A stretch of DNA of 51,778 nt, taken from Flavobacterium columnare NBRC 100251 = ATCC 23463. Lineage in GTDB: Bacteria > Bacteroidota > Bacteroidia > Flavobacteriales > Flavobacteriaceae. Both the position numbers and the translations under genes were made by a program. Below the pieces are notes generated by a model that did not search any database, was not told where the DNA came from, and saw nothing but the letters and a program-made list of their open reading frames with translations. Shown piece after piece: positions 25,955 to 36,431 of the stretch (positions are counted from its first letter, which is position 1; the number at the start of each line of letters is the position of its first letter). The DNA is taken from positions 1 through 51,778 of the forward strand of contig NZ_PCMX01000052.1 in assembly GCF_002530675.1 (NCBI RefSeq). The letters run 5' to 3'.

Positions 25955-26428
25955 TTGAATACCATTGTTGGAACATATGAATGCAAAGCAGATGCAAAGG
26001 GCAGGTTGATGTTACCAGTTGCCCTAAAGAGTCAATTGGCCACTTCTTTGCAGGAAGGTTTTGTGTTAAAACGTTCTGTTTTTCAACCATGTTTAGAGTT
26101 GTATCCAATGAGTGAATGGAATGCTATGATGCAAAAAATCAACAAATTAAATCGTTTTGTGAAAAAGAACAATGATTTTATCCGTCGATTTACTGCAGGA
26201 GTGAAAGTGGTAGAGATTGACGCTACAGGGCGTTTGTTGGTACCTAAAGATTTAGCCATTTTTGCAAATATTACCAATAACGTAGTACTGTCTTCGGCTG
26301 TCACTATATTAGAAATTTGGGATAAGGAGTTATATGAAAAAGCAATTGATGATTCAGTAATGGATTTTGCGGATTTAGCTGAAGAAGTAATGGGAGATTT
26401 AAATTTTGATGACAATGGAATATCATAA
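25955..26428 (+). CDS. mraZ: Transcriptional regulator MraZ
   Basis: A 157-residue protein with two SpoVT/AbrB-like halves, DAKGRLMLPVALK near the N-terminus and DATGRLLVPKDLA in the middle, each with the conserved GR(L) turn. MraZ is a ring-forming DNA-binding repressor of its own division/cell-wall cluster. The start is placed at the TTG at 25955, because the family N-terminus (NTIVGTYECK) begins there. A GTG further upstream lies inside the operator repeats. It overlaps rsmH by 20 nt. The three GTGGTAA repeats upstream are its likely target. Confidence 0.93.
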   Translation: MNTIVGTYECKADAKGRLMLPVALKSQLATSLQEGFVLKRSVFQPCLELYPMSEWNAMMQKINKLNRFVKKNNDFIRRFTAGVKVVEIDATGRLLVPKDLAIFANITNNVVLSSAVTILEIWDKELYEKAIDDSVMDFADLAEEVMGDLNFDDNGIS

Positions 26429-27311
26429 TCCGGTTTTATTGAAAGAAACGGTTGATGGTTTGAATATCAAGCCGGATGGAGTGTATGTTGATGTAACTTT
26501 TGGAGGCGGAGGTCATTCAAGAGAAATATTATCTCGTTTAGGACCTAATGGGAAATTGTTTGCTTTTGATCAGGATGAAGATGCTTGGGCTAACGCAATA
26601 AAGGATACAAGATTTGTATTGATTAAGGAAAATTTTAGGTATATCAAAAACTTTTTACGTTTTGAAAACATTCGAAAAGTTGACGGGATTTTGGCTGATT
26701 TAGGAGTTTCCTCTCATCAATTTGATGTGCCAGAACGTGGTTTTTCTACTCGTTTTGATGGTGCTCTAGATATGAGAATGAGTCAAAAAAACGAGCTAAG
26801 TGCTTATACTGTAGTTAATGAATATGATGATATTAACTTACGTCGTATATTTTCGGAATACGGAGAACTTAAAAATGCAGCGGCTTTAGCAAGAACGATA
26901 GTCGAGGCTAGAGATACAGAACGTATTATTAATACAGAAGATTTAAAACAAGTTTTAACCAAACATTTGCCAGGGCATAAAGCCAATAAAATTTTGGCTC
27001 AAATTTATCAAGCCATACGAATTGAAGTAAATCAGGAAATGGAGGTTTTGAAAGAGTTTTTAGAGCAATCATTAGAACTTTTAAATGAGGGAGGACGATT
27101 AAGTGTTATTTCGTATCATTCTTTAGAAGATCGTTTGGTAAAACGATTTGTAAAAAACGGAATGTTTGAAGGAGAACCCGAACGAGATATGTTTGGAAGA
27201 TTTGAAGTGCCAATGAAAGCTATTGGAAAACTCATTGTTCCAACAAATGAAGAAATAAAAGTAAATAACAGAGCCCGAAGTGCAAAGCTTCGTATTGCTG
27301 AAAAATTGTAA
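26409..27311 (+). CDS. rsmH: 16S rRNA (cytosine-1402 N4)-methyltransferase
   Basis: A 300-residue SAM-dependent methyltransferase acting on C1402 of 16S rRNA. The SAM motif VDVTFGGGGHSREIL is near the N-terminus, followed by FAFDQDEDA, DGILADLGVSSHQFD, RGFSTRFDGALDMRM and SYHSLEDRLVK, all diagnostic of RsmH (MraW). The ATG at 26409 starts MTMEYHNPVLL. It overlaps the end of mraZ, indicating translational coupling. Confidence 0.96.
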   Translation: MTMEYHNPVLLKETVDGLNIKPDGVYVDVTFGGGGHSREILSRLGPNGKLFAFDQDEDAWANAIKDTRFVLIKENFRYIKNFLRFENIRKVDGILADLGVSSHQFDVPERGFSTRFDGALDMRMSQKNELSAYTVVNEYDDINLRRIFSEYGELKNAAALARTIVEARDTERIINTEDLKQVLTKHLPGHKANKILAQIYQAIRIEVNQEMEVLKEFLEQSLELLNEGGRLSVISYHSLEDRLVKRFVKNGMFEGEPERDMFGRFEVPMKAIGKLIVPTNEEIKVNNRARSAKLRIAEKL

Positions 27312-27346
27312 GAATACCTGTTGCCTTCTCAGTATTATCATGAAAG

Positions 27347-27688
27347 ATGAAAAACAAAATTTTTAACATACTCAAAGCAAGATATCTTCTAAATGAAGAT
27401 GCTGCTAAGAACTGGATTTTCATCCTTTTCTTATTGGTATTAGCCATTGTAATGATTGCCAATACACATAGTTATGAGAAAAAAGTTTTTCGTATTGCAG
27501 AGTTAAATAACGAAGTAAAGGAATTGCGATCGGAATTTGTAGACCGAAGATCAGAATTAATGAAAATAAAAATGGAATCGAATGTAGCAGCTCAAATGGC
27601 AATATTAGAGATTGTACCCTCATCCGTTCCTCCTAAAAAAATAAAAGTAGCAAAAGAAAAGACAGCTTGGGAAAAGCTATGGCAGTAG
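27347..27688 (+). CDS. ftsL: FtsL-like cell division protein
   Basis: A 113-residue bitopic membrane protein with a short basic cytoplasmic N-terminus, one transmembrane helix (WIFILFLLVLAIVMIANT, about 24-41) and a periplasmic coiled-coil-like segment (ELNNEVKELRSEFVDRRSEL). Size, topology and position between rsmH and ftsI identify it as the FtsL equivalent that links with FtsQ in the divisome. Sequence similarity in this family is weak, so the name rests on context. It overlaps ftsI by 10 nt. Confidence 0.85.
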   Translation: MKNKIFNILKARYLLNEDAAKNWIFILFLLVLAIVMIANTHSYEKKVFRIAELNNEVKELRSEFVDRRSELMKIKMESNVAAQMAILEIVPSSVPPKKIKVAKEKTAWEKLWQ

Positions 27689-29679
27689 TAAATAGAAATA
27701 TATTAAATCGTATTTATGGAGTGGCATTACTTATACTGGTAATATCATCCGCTGTTGCTGTAAAACTTAGTAATATTCAATGGGTTGAAGGAGCATATTA
27801 TAGACAATTAGCAAAAGAACGTACCATCAAAAATTTTGTAATTCCTGCTAATAGAGGGAATGTTTATTCCTCAGATGGAAGTCTTTTAGCAACTTCTATT
27901 CCTGAATATACAATTCGTTTTGATGCGTTAGCGCCTTCACAAGAAAATTTTGATAAGTATATTAAGTCACTTGCAGATTCACTAGCGCCTATGCTAAAAA
28001 AGCCAAGTGGGTCTTTACTAAACGATTTTAGAAAAGCAAGAGCTAATAAAAACCGTTATATGTTAGTTGCTCGTAAATTAAGTTATACAGAACATACTAA
28101 AGTTAAAGGGTTTCCTTTGTTAAACTTAGGTGCATACAAAGGAGGGATTATAATAGAACAACAAACTGTAAGAGAACATCCAATAGGAAAAATTGCCGAA
28201 AGAACAATCGGTTATGAACGTTTTAATGATGGAGGTAGTTTGACACGGGTAGGTATTGAAGGGGCTTTTGGTAAGTATTTAAAAGGAAAAGATGGGCAAG
28301 TTTTAAAACAAAAAATAGCCAAAGGACAATGGAAACCCATTCGAGATAACAATGAAGTAGAACCTATAGATGGTTATGATATAGTATCTACTATTGATGT
28401 GTATATACAAGATATTGCGCATCACGCACTATTAAAACAGTTAGAACTATATGAAGCAGAACACGGCTGTGCCGTTGTTATGGAAACGAAAACAGGCGAC
28501 ATTAAAGCCATCTCAAATTTAGGAAGAGCCAAAGATGGATCTTATTATGAAACTATTAATTATGCTGTTGCAGAATCCCATGAACCTGGTTCTACCTTTA
28601 AATTAGTTGACGTTTTAGCTTTATTAGAAGATAAAAAAATTGATACCAGTAAAGTTTACAATACTTACGGAGGAGTAGTCGTATACAGAGGTAGGAAAGT
28701 AAAAGATTCTCATGAGGGAGGATATGGTAAAGTTTCGTTTGCAAGAGGTTTTGAACTTTCTTCTAACACTGTTTTAGTTCAGGCCGTTTATGAAAACTAT
28801 AAGGATAATCCTCAAGAGTTCGTAGACCATATTAACTATTTGGGACTAAATACACCTTTAGGACTGCCTTTTAAGGGAGAAGGAAAACCTAGGATACCTC
28901 AACCCAAGAAAGGAAACTGGAGCGGTATTTCTCTACCATGGATGGCTTTCGGGTATGGTGTTTCTCTTACTCCTTTACAAACACTTACATTATACAATGC
29001 AGTAGCAAATAATGGAGTAATGGTTAAACCTAAGTTTGTTCAAGAGGTAAAAGAATGGAATAAGGTCATAAAAAAGTTTGATACAGAAATAATTAACTCT
29101 AAAATTTGTTCCAATGCTACGCTTTCAAAAGTAAAAGCAATGTTGAAAAATGTTGTTAAAAGAGGGACTGCCTCTAAATTATATTCTAAAGATTTTTCAA
29201 TGGCAGGAAAGACAGGAACCGCACAGATAGATTATCATAAAGGAGATACACAAATGTACTATGCGTCTTCTTTTGCGGGTTATTTCCCAGCAGAAGAACC
29301 GCAATATTCTTGTATAGTTGTTATTCACAAACCGAATACATCTAAGAATAACTACTATGGAGCAGATGTAGCAGGCCCCGTTTTTAAAAGGATTGCACAA
29401 AAAGTTTTTACAGATGTTCCTTCTACCGATGAAATTAAATCATTAAAAAGAAAAGTTAATAAACAAGAAAAAAGTTATTTGACCTATAATGAAAAACTGA
29501 ATAAAAAACCATTATATGTGCCAAATACAAAAGGAATGCCTGGAATGGATGCCGTAGCTCTATTAGAAAATTTAGGAATGAAAGTTCAGATTAATGGATT
29601 TGGGAAAGTAAAAAAACAATCTATTCAAGCAGGAGAACTTATTAAAAAAAATACAATTATAGTTTTAGAATTATCATAA
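27679..29679 (+). CDS. ftsI: Septal peptidoglycan transpeptidase (PBP3/FtsI), with PASTA domain
   Basis: A 666-residue class B penicillin-binding protein. One N-terminal transmembrane helix (ALLILVISSAVAVKL) is followed by the dimerisation region (IPANRGNVYSSDG) and the transpeptidase domain. Its active-site serine lies in EPGSTFKL (SxxK), with SSN as SxN and AGKTGTAQ as KTG. A single C-terminal PASTA domain (YVPNTKGMPGMDAVALLENLG) is usual in flavobacteria. It crosslinks septal peptidoglycan as partner of FtsW. The ATG at 27679 is used, because a TTG four codons upstream has no family support. Confidence 0.95.
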   Translation: MAVVNRNILNRIYGVALLILVISSAVAVKLSNIQWVEGAYYRQLAKERTIKNFVIPANRGNVYSSDGSLLATSIPEYTIRFDALAPSQENFDKYIKSLADSLAPMLKKPSGSLLNDFRKARANKNRYMLVARKLSYTEHTKVKGFPLLNLGAYKGGIIIEQQTVREHPIGKIAERTIGYERFNDGGSLTRVGIEGAFGKYLKGKDGQVLKQKIAKGQWKPIRDNNEVEPIDGYDIVSTIDVYIQDIAHHALLKQLELYEAEHGCAVVMETKTGDIKAISNLGRAKDGSYYETINYAVAESHEPGSTFKLVDVLALLEDKKIDTSKVYNTYGGVVVYRGRKVKDSHEGGYGKVSFARGFELSSNTVLVQAVYENYKDNPQEFVDHINYLGLNTPLGLPFKGEGKPRIPQPKKGNWSGISLPWMAFGYGVSLTPLQTLTLYNAVANNGVMVKPKFVQEVKEWNKVIKKFDTEIINSKICSNATLSKVKAMLKNVVKRGTASKLYSKDFSMAGKTGTAQIDYHKGDTQMYYASSFAGYFPAEEPQYSCIVVIHKPNTSKNNYYGADVAGPVFKRIAQKVFTDVPSTDEIKSLKRKVNKQEKSYLTYNEKLNKKPLYVPNTKGMPGMDAVALLENLGMKVQINGFGKVKKQSIQAGELIKKNTIIVLELS

Positions 29680-29732
29680 ATAAAAGGTTTTCGGATCTTA
29701 TTTTTCTAAATTTAAGAGGAATAGTAAACAAG

Positions 29733-31193
29733 ATGAATTTAAAAGATTTATTATACAAAGTTGCAATAGAAGCCGTTCAGGGATCTCCTATAGGAATCGT
29801 GAATCAAATTCAGTTTGATTCGCGCAAAATAGAATCAGATGATGTTTTTGTAGCAATCCGAGGGACTTTGTCTGATGGACATCAGTATATTGAAAAAGCA
29901 ATTAGTTTGGGAGCTTCCGTAATAGTTTGCGAAGAATTTCCTCAGACTTGTTTAGAAAATATTACTTACGTAAAAGTAGCAGATACAAATAGTGCTTTAG
30001 CGCAATTAGCGAATAACTTTTACAAAACACCTTCACATAAGTTAATTCTTGTTGGGGTTACAGGAACAAATGGAAAGACAACAATAGCGTCTCTTTTATA
30101 TCAAATGTTTAAAAAAGCAGGTTATAAAGTTGGATTATTGTCAACGGTGAAAATTATGGTTGACACAACAGAATATAAAGCGACTCATACAACTCCTGAT
30201 TCTTTAACTATCAATTGTTTTTTAGATCAAATGGTTCAAGAAGGGTGCGAATATTGTTTTATGGAAGTAAGTTCTCATGGGGTACATCAAAAACGGACCG
30301 AAGGGTTGCTCTTTGCAGGTGGTGTTTTTACCAATTTATCACATGATCACCTAGACTATCATTCCACATTTGCTGAATACCGCGATGTTAAAAAAGCCTT
30401 CTTTGATCATTTGCCCAAAACGGCTTTTGCATTAACCAATATTGATGATAAGAACGGAGCGGTAATGTTGCAAAACACACACGCAAGAAAAAAAACATAT
30501 GCTTTGAAAACGTATGCAGATTACAAAGCTATTATATTAGAAAATCAATTATCAGGCCTCCAACTGAAAGTTAATGAACAAGAGGTTTGGACACGATTAA
30601 TAGGTACTTTTAATGCTTATAACCTATTAGCCATTTATGGCGTAGCTGTTGAATTGGGAATAGATAAAATAGAAGCGTTACGTTTATTATCCGAATTAGA
30701 AAGCGTTTCCGGTAGATTTCAATTTATAGTTTCCAAAGAAAAAATTACAGCCATAGTTGATTATGCCCACACACCAGATGCTTTAGAAAACGTATTAAAT
30801 ACTATTAATGATATTCGTACAAAAAATGAACAATTAATTACCATTGTAGGTTGTGGAGGCGATAGGGATAGAACAAAACGTCCTATTATGGCACAGATAG
30901 CAACAGAAATGAGCTCAAAAGCAATTTTAACTTCAGATAATCCCCGTACGGAAAGTCCAGAAGCTATTATTGAAGAAATGGAAGCAGGAATCAGCGCAGA
31001 GAATTTTAAAAAATACCTATCTATAGTAGATCGTAAACAAGCTATAAAAACAGCTTGCCAAATGGCAGAAAGTGGTGATATCATTTTAATAGCTGGGAAA
31101 GGACACGAAACATATCAAGAAGTCAATGGAGTGCGTCAGGATTTTGATGATATGAAAATTGTACAAGAATTATTAGAACAATTAAATAAATAA
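29733..31193 (+). CDS. murE: UDP-MurNAc-L-Ala-D-Glu:meso-diaminopimelate ligase
   Basis: A 486-residue Mur ligase adding the third residue of the peptidoglycan stem. The ATP loop is GVTGTNGKTTIASL, with THTTPDSL and SSHGVHQKR in the central domain and DYAHTPDALENVL in the C-terminal one. The substrate-selecting motif is DNPR (in TSDNPRTESPEAI), which predicts meso-diaminopimelate rather than lysine. Length is normal. It lies between ftsI and mraY in the cluster. Confidence 0.96.
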   Translation: MNLKDLLYKVAIEAVQGSPIGIVNQIQFDSRKIESDDVFVAIRGTLSDGHQYIEKAISLGASVIVCEEFPQTCLENITYVKVADTNSALAQLANNFYKTPSHKLILVGVTGTNGKTTIASLLYQMFKKAGYKVGLLSTVKIMVDTTEYKATHTTPDSLTINCFLDQMVQEGCEYCFMEVSSHGVHQKRTEGLLFAGGVFTNLSHDHLDYHSTFAEYRDVKKAFFDHLPKTAFALTNIDDKNGAVMLQNTHARKKTYALKTYADYKAIILENQLSGLQLKVNEQEVWTRLIGTFNAYNLLAIYGVAVELGIDKIEALRLLSELESVSGRFQFIVSKEKITAIVDYAHTPDALENVLNTINDIRTKNEQLITIVGCGGDRDRTKRPIMAQIATEMSSKAILTSDNPRTESPEAIIEEMEAGISAENFKKYLSIVDRKQAIKTACQMAESGDIILIAGKGHETYQEVNGVRQDFDDMKIVQELLEQLNK

Positions 31194-31233
31194 TAATTGA
31201 TTTAAGAGAGCTGATTACTGATTTCAAATAAAG

Positions 31234-31266
31234 AAATCTAAAATCTAAAATCTAAAATCCAAAACC
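31234..31266. repeat. Short 7-bp tandem repeat before mraY
   Basis: AAATCTA occurs three times in a row, then AAATCCA and a partial AAACC, giving about 4.7 units of period 7 in the murE-mraY gap. Confidence 0.8.
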
Positions 31267-31275
31267 TTAGAAAGT

Positions 31276-32505
31276 ATGTTATACTATTTATTTGAATATT
31301 TAGATAAAGTTCAGGATGTACCTGGAACAGGCGTTTTTCAATACATTACTTTTCGATCAGCATTAGCTATTATCATGTCATTGTTACTATCTACCATTTA
31401 TGGAAAAAAAGTAATAAGTTATTTAAGGCGTTTGCAAATTGGAGAAACGGTTCGTGAGCTAGGTTTAGAAGGGCAAACCCAAAAAGCAGGAACACCAACC
31501 ATGGGAGGAATTATTATTATCTTTTCTACCTTAATACCTGTTTTGTTATTTGCACGATTGGATAATATATATGTTATATTATTGATAATATCCATGTTAT
31601 GGATGGGGTTAATCGGTTTTTTAGATGATTATATCAAAGTATTTAAAAAAGATAAAGAAGGTTTAAAGGGAATCTTTAAAGTCATTGGTCAAGTAGGATT
31701 AGGCCTATTCGTTGGATTCGTGTTATATTTTCATCCGCAAGTAACTGTTCGTAAAGAAATGGCTCACACAAAAATTGAGATAGACGCTTCTCAAAATACG
31801 ATCAAACCCATGATGATTGAAGAAAAGTCCACAGCTACTACAATTCCTTTCTTTAAAAATAATGAGTTTGACTATGCAGACGTATTATCCTTTATGGGGG
31901 AAGGCTATGAAAATTATGCTTGGTTAATTTTTATACCAGTTGTTATTTTTATTATTACAGCGGTTTCAAACGGAGCTAATCTAACAGATGGTATTGACGG
32001 ATTAGCGGCTGGTACTTCCGCCATATCAGTAATCGCTTTAGGGGTTTTTACATTTGTTTCAGGAAATATCATTTTTTCAAAATATTTAAATATAATGTTT
32101 ATTCCCCATTCCGGAGAAATGACCGTTTTTATAGCAGCTTTCATCGGATCGCTAGTTGGTTTCTTATGGTATAATAGTTTTCCTGCAGCTGTTTTTATGG
32201 GAGATACAGGAAGTTTAACGATAGGAGGTGTGATAGCTGTATTGGCAATTGCCGTTCGTAAAGAAATGCTAATCCCCGTTATCTGCGGAATATTCTTAGC
32301 CGAAAATCTATCAGTAGTCTTACAAGTAACTTATTTTAAATATACTAAAAGAAAATATGGCGAAGGACGTCGCATTTTTTTAATGTCTCCTTTACATCAT
32401 CATTACCAAAAGAAAGGATACCATGAAAGTAAAATTGTTACCCGTTTTTGGATTGTGGGAATTTTATTGACTATTGTTTCTGTTGTAACTCTAAAATTAA
32501 GATAA
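31276..32505 (+). CDS. mraY: Phospho-MurNAc-pentapeptide translocase
   Basis: A 409-residue polytopic enzyme that transfers phospho-MurNAc-pentapeptide to undecaprenyl phosphate, forming lipid I. Motifs: [21 protein letters not shown] with the catalytic aspartates, [24 protein letters not shown] and [11 protein letters not shown]. It is about 50 residues longer than proteobacterial MraY because of a polar insert (about 160-205, including [20 protein letters not shown]) between helices, a feature I associate with Bacteroidetes. Sits between murE and murD; murD starts 3 nt after it. Confidence 0.96.
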   Translation: MLYYLFEYLDKVQDVPGTGVFQYITFRSALAIIMSLLLSTIYGKKVISYLRRLQIGETVRELGLEGQTQKAGTPTMGGIIIIFSTLIPVLLFARLDNIYVILLIISMLWMGLIGFLDDYIKVFKKDKEGLKGIFKVIGQVGLGLFVGFVLYFHPQVTVRKEMAHTKIEIDASQNTIKPMMIEEKSTATTIPFFKNNEFDYADVLSFMGEGYENYAWLIFIPVVIFIITAVSNGANLTDGIDGLAAGTSAISVIALGVFTFVSGNIIFSKYLNIMFIPHSGEMTVFIAAFIGSLVGFLWYNSFPAAVFMGDTGSLTIGGVIAVLAIAVRKEMLIPVICGIFLAENLSVVLQVTYFKYTKRKYGEGRRIFLMSPLHHHYQKKGYHESKIVTRFWIVGILLTIVSVVTLKLR

Positions 32506-32508
32506 TCT

Positions 32509-33840
32509 ATGAGGCTAGTTGTTTTAGGAGGAGGGGAAAGTGGTGTAGGTACCGCAATTCTTGGAAAAAAAAGAGGATACGAAGTATTTGTATCTGATTT
32601 TGGAAAAATAAAAGATACCTACAAAGAAGTATTATCACTTCATAAGATCAAGTTTGAAGATGAAAAACATACAGAAGAATTAATTTTGAATGCGGATGTC
32701 GTTATGAAAAGCCCTGGTATTCCAGATAAAGCACCCATAGTAAAAAAGTTAATTCAAAAAAAAGTGCCTGTACTTTCTGAAATCGAATTTACCAGTCACT
32801 TTACAGATGCTATAACAGTTGGCATAACGGGTAGCAATGGAAAAACCACCACCACTATGTTAACCTATCATCTTTTAAAAGAAGGAGGGCTAAACGTTGG
32901 TCTCGCTGGAAATATAGGGAAAAGCTTTGCTTGGCAAGTAGCCGATGATAAATTTGATACCTACGTTTTAGAATTGAGTAGCTTTCAGTTAGATGGTATA
33001 GAAACCTATAAACCCCATATAGCTATCATAACAAATATAAGTCCAGACCATTTGGATCGATATGAATATAAATACGAAAATTATATTGCTTCAAAGTTTA
33101 GAATAACAATGAATCAAACAGAAGAAGATTATTTAATTTACGATGCAGATGATGAAGCTATAAATAAATGGTTGCAAAACAATACAACCAAAGCAAAATT
33201 AATACCTTTCTCCATTTCTAAAAAATTAGATTTTGGAGCCTATTTAGAAAATGATACCATAAAGTTTAATATAACTAACGAAATATTTGATATGCCAATC
33301 GACGAAATATCTTTAGAAGGAAAACATAATGTAAAAAACGCTATGGCAGCAGCTACAGTTGCTCAATTGTTGAAAATTAGAAAATCAACTATTCGTGAAA
33401 GTATGTCAGATTTTCAAGCGGTTGAACATCGTCTTGAAAAAGTATTAAAAATTAATAATGTACAATATATAAATGATTCTAAAGCAACAAATGTAAATGC
33501 TGCATTTTTCGCTCTAGATAGTATGTCTACACCAACCGTATGGATTGTAGGAGGAGTAGATAAAGGAAACGATTATGCAGAACTCCTACCGTTAGTCAAC
33601 GAAAAAGTAAAAGCAATTATTTGTTTAGGAATAGATAATAAAAAAATAATTGAATCGTTTGGAGATATTGTAGATGAAATGGTAGAAGCAGGATCAATGG
33701 AAGAAGCGGTAAAACAAGCCTATCGTTTAGCCGAAAAAGGAGATACGGTTTTATTGTCACCCGCTTGTGCAAGTTTCGATCTGTTTGAAAATTATGAGGA
33801 AAGAGGACGACAGTTTAAACAAGCTGTTCAAAATTTGTAA
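32509..33840 (+). CDS. murD: UDP-MurNAc-L-alanine:D-glutamate ligase
   Basis: A 443-residue Mur ligase adding D-glutamate. N-terminal Rossmann-like LGGGESGVGTAILG, ATP loop GITGSNGKTTTTML, NISPDHLDRYEYKYENYI, then EHRLEKV with NDSKATN, and SPACASFDLFENYEERG near the C-terminus. All expected motifs are present. It is tightly packed after mraY. Confidence 0.96.
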   Translation: MRLVVLGGGESGVGTAILGKKRGYEVFVSDFGKIKDTYKEVLSLHKIKFEDEKHTEELILNADVVMKSPGIPDKAPIVKKLIQKKVPVLSEIEFTSHFTDAITVGITGSNGKTTTTMLTYHLLKEGGLNVGLAGNIGKSFAWQVADDKFDTYVLELSSFQLDGIETYKPHIAIITNISPDHLDRYEYKYENYIASKFRITMNQTEEDYLIYDADDEAINKWLQNNTTKAKLIPFSISKKLDFGAYLENDTIKFNITNEIFDMPIDEISLEGKHNVKNAMAAATVAQLLKIRKSTIRESMSDFQAVEHRLEKVLKINNVQYINDSKATNVNAAFFALDSMSTPTVWIVGGVDKGNDYAELLPLVNEKVKAIICLGIDNKKIIESFGDIVDEMVEAGSMEEAVKQAYRLAEKGDTVLLSPACASFDLFENYEERGRQFKQAVQNL

Positions 33841-33893
33841 AATTTAGATTTCAGAGATTAATCTCTAAAAATTTATACGGTATAATATAAAAT

Positions 33894-35189
33894 ATGAAAA
33901 AATTACTACATAATTTAAAAGGAGATAAAGTCATTTGGGCATTCGTTGCACTATTGGCCTTATTTTCTTTTATACCCGTATATAGCGCGAGTAGTAATTT
34001 GGCTTATCTAGGTAGAGGTACAGGAAATACTTTAGGTTATCTACTCAAACATTTTATGTACTTAGGTTTAGGTTTTGCTATAATGTATGGCTCACACAAA
34101 GTGCCGTATCATTATTTCAGAAACTTATCAATGGTCTTGTTACCTTTCGTTTGGTTAATGTTAATTTATACCTTATTCAAAGGTACCGTAATTGATGGAG
34201 CCAATGCCAGTAGATGGATACAATTGCCTGGAGGTATATCATTTCAGCCATCTGCTTTAGCAGCTATGGTGTTGTATATGTATGTGGCGCGCTATTTATC
34301 TAAAACCGATATTGAAGAAATGACTTTTCAAAAATCGTTCGCATCCTTATGGATTCCTGTTTTTATTACTGTAGGCTTAATATTTCCAGCCAATTTTTCT
34401 ACAGCAGCACTTATTTTTTCTATGGTTTTGATGATTACTTTTGTAGGACAATATCCTATAAAAAATAGTGCCATAATTATTGGGATGGGAATTGGAGCCG
34501 CCTTGTTTTTTATCGTGTTAGTTAAGGCTTTTCCAGATGCTTTCCCAAATCGTGTAGATACATGGATGAGTCGTATTGAAAACTTTATATCAGACAAATC
34601 AGATCCAGATGAAGATTATCAAATTGAAAAAGCTAAAACAGCTATAGCAACAGGAGGAATTTATGGTCTTGGACCAGGTAAAAGTGTACAACGTAACTTT
34701 CTTCCACAATCATCTTCCGATTTTATTTTTGCAATTATAATAGAAGAGTTTGGATTATTAGGAGGTTTTGCTATTATTTTTTTGTATCTCATGTTATTTG
34801 TACGTTTTGTAATTGCATCCTATAAAGCATCCACATTATTTGGTAAACTCATAGTGGCAGGATTAGGATTTCCCATTATTTTTCAAGCGTTTATAAATAT
34901 GGGCGTAGCCGTTGAATTATTACCTACTACAGGGCAAACCTTGCCACTAATTAGTAGTGGAGGTACTTCTATTTGGATGACATGTGCTGCTATTGGTATT
35001 ATTCTAAATGTAACTAAAAAAGAAGAAGAAATAGTACAAGAAAAAGTTGAAAAAGAAGAGAGAGAAGCTGCTTTACAACGAATTATAGATAGAGAAATTG
35101 AAGAACAAAATAAAATAGATGCAGAAATCATCGAAGATTACTCTATTGAAGATAAAAATAATCCTATGAATGCTATTTTAAATAAGTAA
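33894..35189 (+). CDS. ftsW: Lipid II polymerase FtsW (SEDS family)
   Basis: A 431-residue SEDS-family glycosyltransferase with about ten membrane helices. Signature segments are [19 protein letters not shown], the periplasmic loop with [19 protein letters not shown] and [15 protein letters not shown], and [19 protein letters not shown]. It polymerises lipid II at the septum with FtsI. A ~60-residue charged C-terminal tail (from [18 protein letters not shown]) is predicted coiled coil in the cytoplasm. Start ATG at 33894; murG starts 2 nt after its stop. Confidence 0.95.
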   Translation: MKKLLHNLKGDKVIWAFVALLALFSFIPVYSASSNLAYLGRGTGNTLGYLLKHFMYLGLGFAIMYGSHKVPYHYFRNLSMVLLPFVWLMLIYTLFKGTVIDGANASRWIQLPGGISFQPSALAAMVLYMYVARYLSKTDIEEMTFQKSFASLWIPVFITVGLIFPANFSTAALIFSMVLMITFVGQYPIKNSAIIIGMGIGAALFFIVLVKAFPDAFPNRVDTWMSRIENFISDKSDPDEDYQIEKAKTAIATGGIYGLGPGKSVQRNFLPQSSSDFIFAIIIEEFGLLGGFAIIFLYLMLFVRFVIASYKASTLFGKLIVAGLGFPIIFQAFINMGVAVELLPTTGQTLPLISSGGTSIWMTCAAIGIILNVTKKEEEIVQEKVEKEEREAALQRIIDREIEEQNKIDAEIIEDYSIEDKNNPMNAILNK

Positions 35190-35191
35190 AA

Positions 35192-36319
35192 ATGAAGCAA
35201 AAGCCAAAATTTATAATCAGTGGGGGAGGTACAGGAGGTCATATTTATCCTGCTATTGCCATTGCTAACGAGATCAAATCACGTTATCCAGAAGCTGATA
35301 TATTATTTGTAGGAGCTAGTGATAAAATGGAAATGCAAAAAGTTCCTCAAGCAGGTTATCCCATAAAAGGATTATGGATTGCAGGGATTCAAAGAAAAAT
35401 CACTTTGCAAAATGTTTTGTTTCCATTTAAGTTAGCGTCAAGTCTAATAAAATCATTTGGGATTATTAAAGATTTTAAACCAGATGTAGTCATCGGTACA
35501 GGAGGTTTTGCCAGTGGAGCGGTATTAAAAGTAGCCTCTATCTTAGGCATTCCAACCGTTATACAAGAACAAAATTCTTATCCAGGAATTACCAATAAAC
35601 TATTGGGTAAAAAAGCTAAGAAAATTTGTGTAGCTTACGAAAATTTAGAACGATTTTTTCCAAAAGAAAACATAATTCTCACAGGGAATCCCGTTCGTCA
35701 AGATTTAATTTCGGTTAATAATAAAAAAGAAGAGGCTTTAGCCTCTCTAAAGCTAGATCCCTCTAAAAAAACATTACTAATTCTTGGAGGAAGCCTAGGA
35801 GCCAGAAGAATAAATCAATTAATCCAAAAAGAAATGGATTGGTTGTTAGGACAAAACCTACAAATAATATGGCAGTGTGGAAAATTGTATTTTGAAGAAT
35901 ACAAACACTTTAGTGCTAAAAAAGGAGTGCAAGTACTCTCTTTTATAGATAGAATGGATTTAGTATATGCCGCCGCCGATATAGTCATTTCACGTTCAGG
36001 AGCTTCATCCGTTTCTGAATTATGTTTGGTGGGTAACCCCGTGATTTTTATTCCGTCACCTAATGTAGCCGAAGATCATCAAACAAAAAACGCCAAAGCC
36101 ATTGTAGATAAAGAAGGAGCCATTTTGTTAAAAGAAAGCGAATTAGATAATCAGTTTGAAGTCGTTTTTAAGTCACTTTTTTATGATCCAGAAAAACAAG
36201 AAAAATTAAGTAAAAATATAAAAGCTTTAGCATTGCCCAATGCAACAAAGCAAATTGTGGACGAGATAATAACACTAGTTAGCACAATATCCATTGGAAC
36301 AAGCAATGATAATAAGTAA
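35192..36319 (+). CDS. murG: Lipid II synthase (undecaprenyl-PP-MurNAc-pentapeptide GlcNAc transferase)
   Basis: A 375-residue GT-B glycosyltransferase of family 28. The N-terminal glycine loop is [16 protein letters not shown], then [14 protein letters not shown] and [12 protein letters not shown]. The C-terminal half has [24 protein letters not shown] and the UDP-GlcNAc motif [14 protein letters not shown]. It makes lipid II at the inner face of the membrane. Normal length. The 112-bp gap to murC holds a tandem repeat. Confidence 0.96.
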   Translation: MKQKPKFIISGGGTGGHIYPAIAIANEIKSRYPEADILFVGASDKMEMQKVPQAGYPIKGLWIAGIQRKITLQNVLFPFKLASSLIKSFGIIKDFKPDVVIGTGGFASGAVLKVASILGIPTVIQEQNSYPGITNKLLGKKAKKICVAYENLERFFPKENIILTGNPVRQDLISVNNKKEEALASLKLDPSKKTLLILGGSLGARRINQLIQKEMDWLLGQNLQIIWQCGKLYFEEYKHFSAKKGVQVLSFIDRMDLVYAAADIVISRSGASSVSELCLVGNPVIFIPSPNVAEDHQTKNAKAIVDKEGAILLKESELDNQFEVVFKSLFYDPEKQEKLSKNIKALALPNATKQIVDEIITLVSTISIGTSNDNK

Positions 36320-36367
36320 TAGAGTATTCAATGTTAATGACAATAAAGAAAACTGTAATCCAAGAAC

Positions 36368-36424
36368 ATTGAATATTGACATTGAAATTGAATATTGGCA
36401 TTAAAATTGAACATTGACATTGAT
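36368..36424. repeat. Three 19-bp tandem repeats before murC
   Basis: Units ATTGAATATTGACATTGAA (36368), ATTGAATATTGGCATTAAA (36387) and ATTGAACATTGACATTGAT (36406) follow each other without gap, ending 7 nt before the murC ATG. They could influence translation of murC. Confidence 0.85.
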
Positions 36425-36431
36425 ATTAAAA

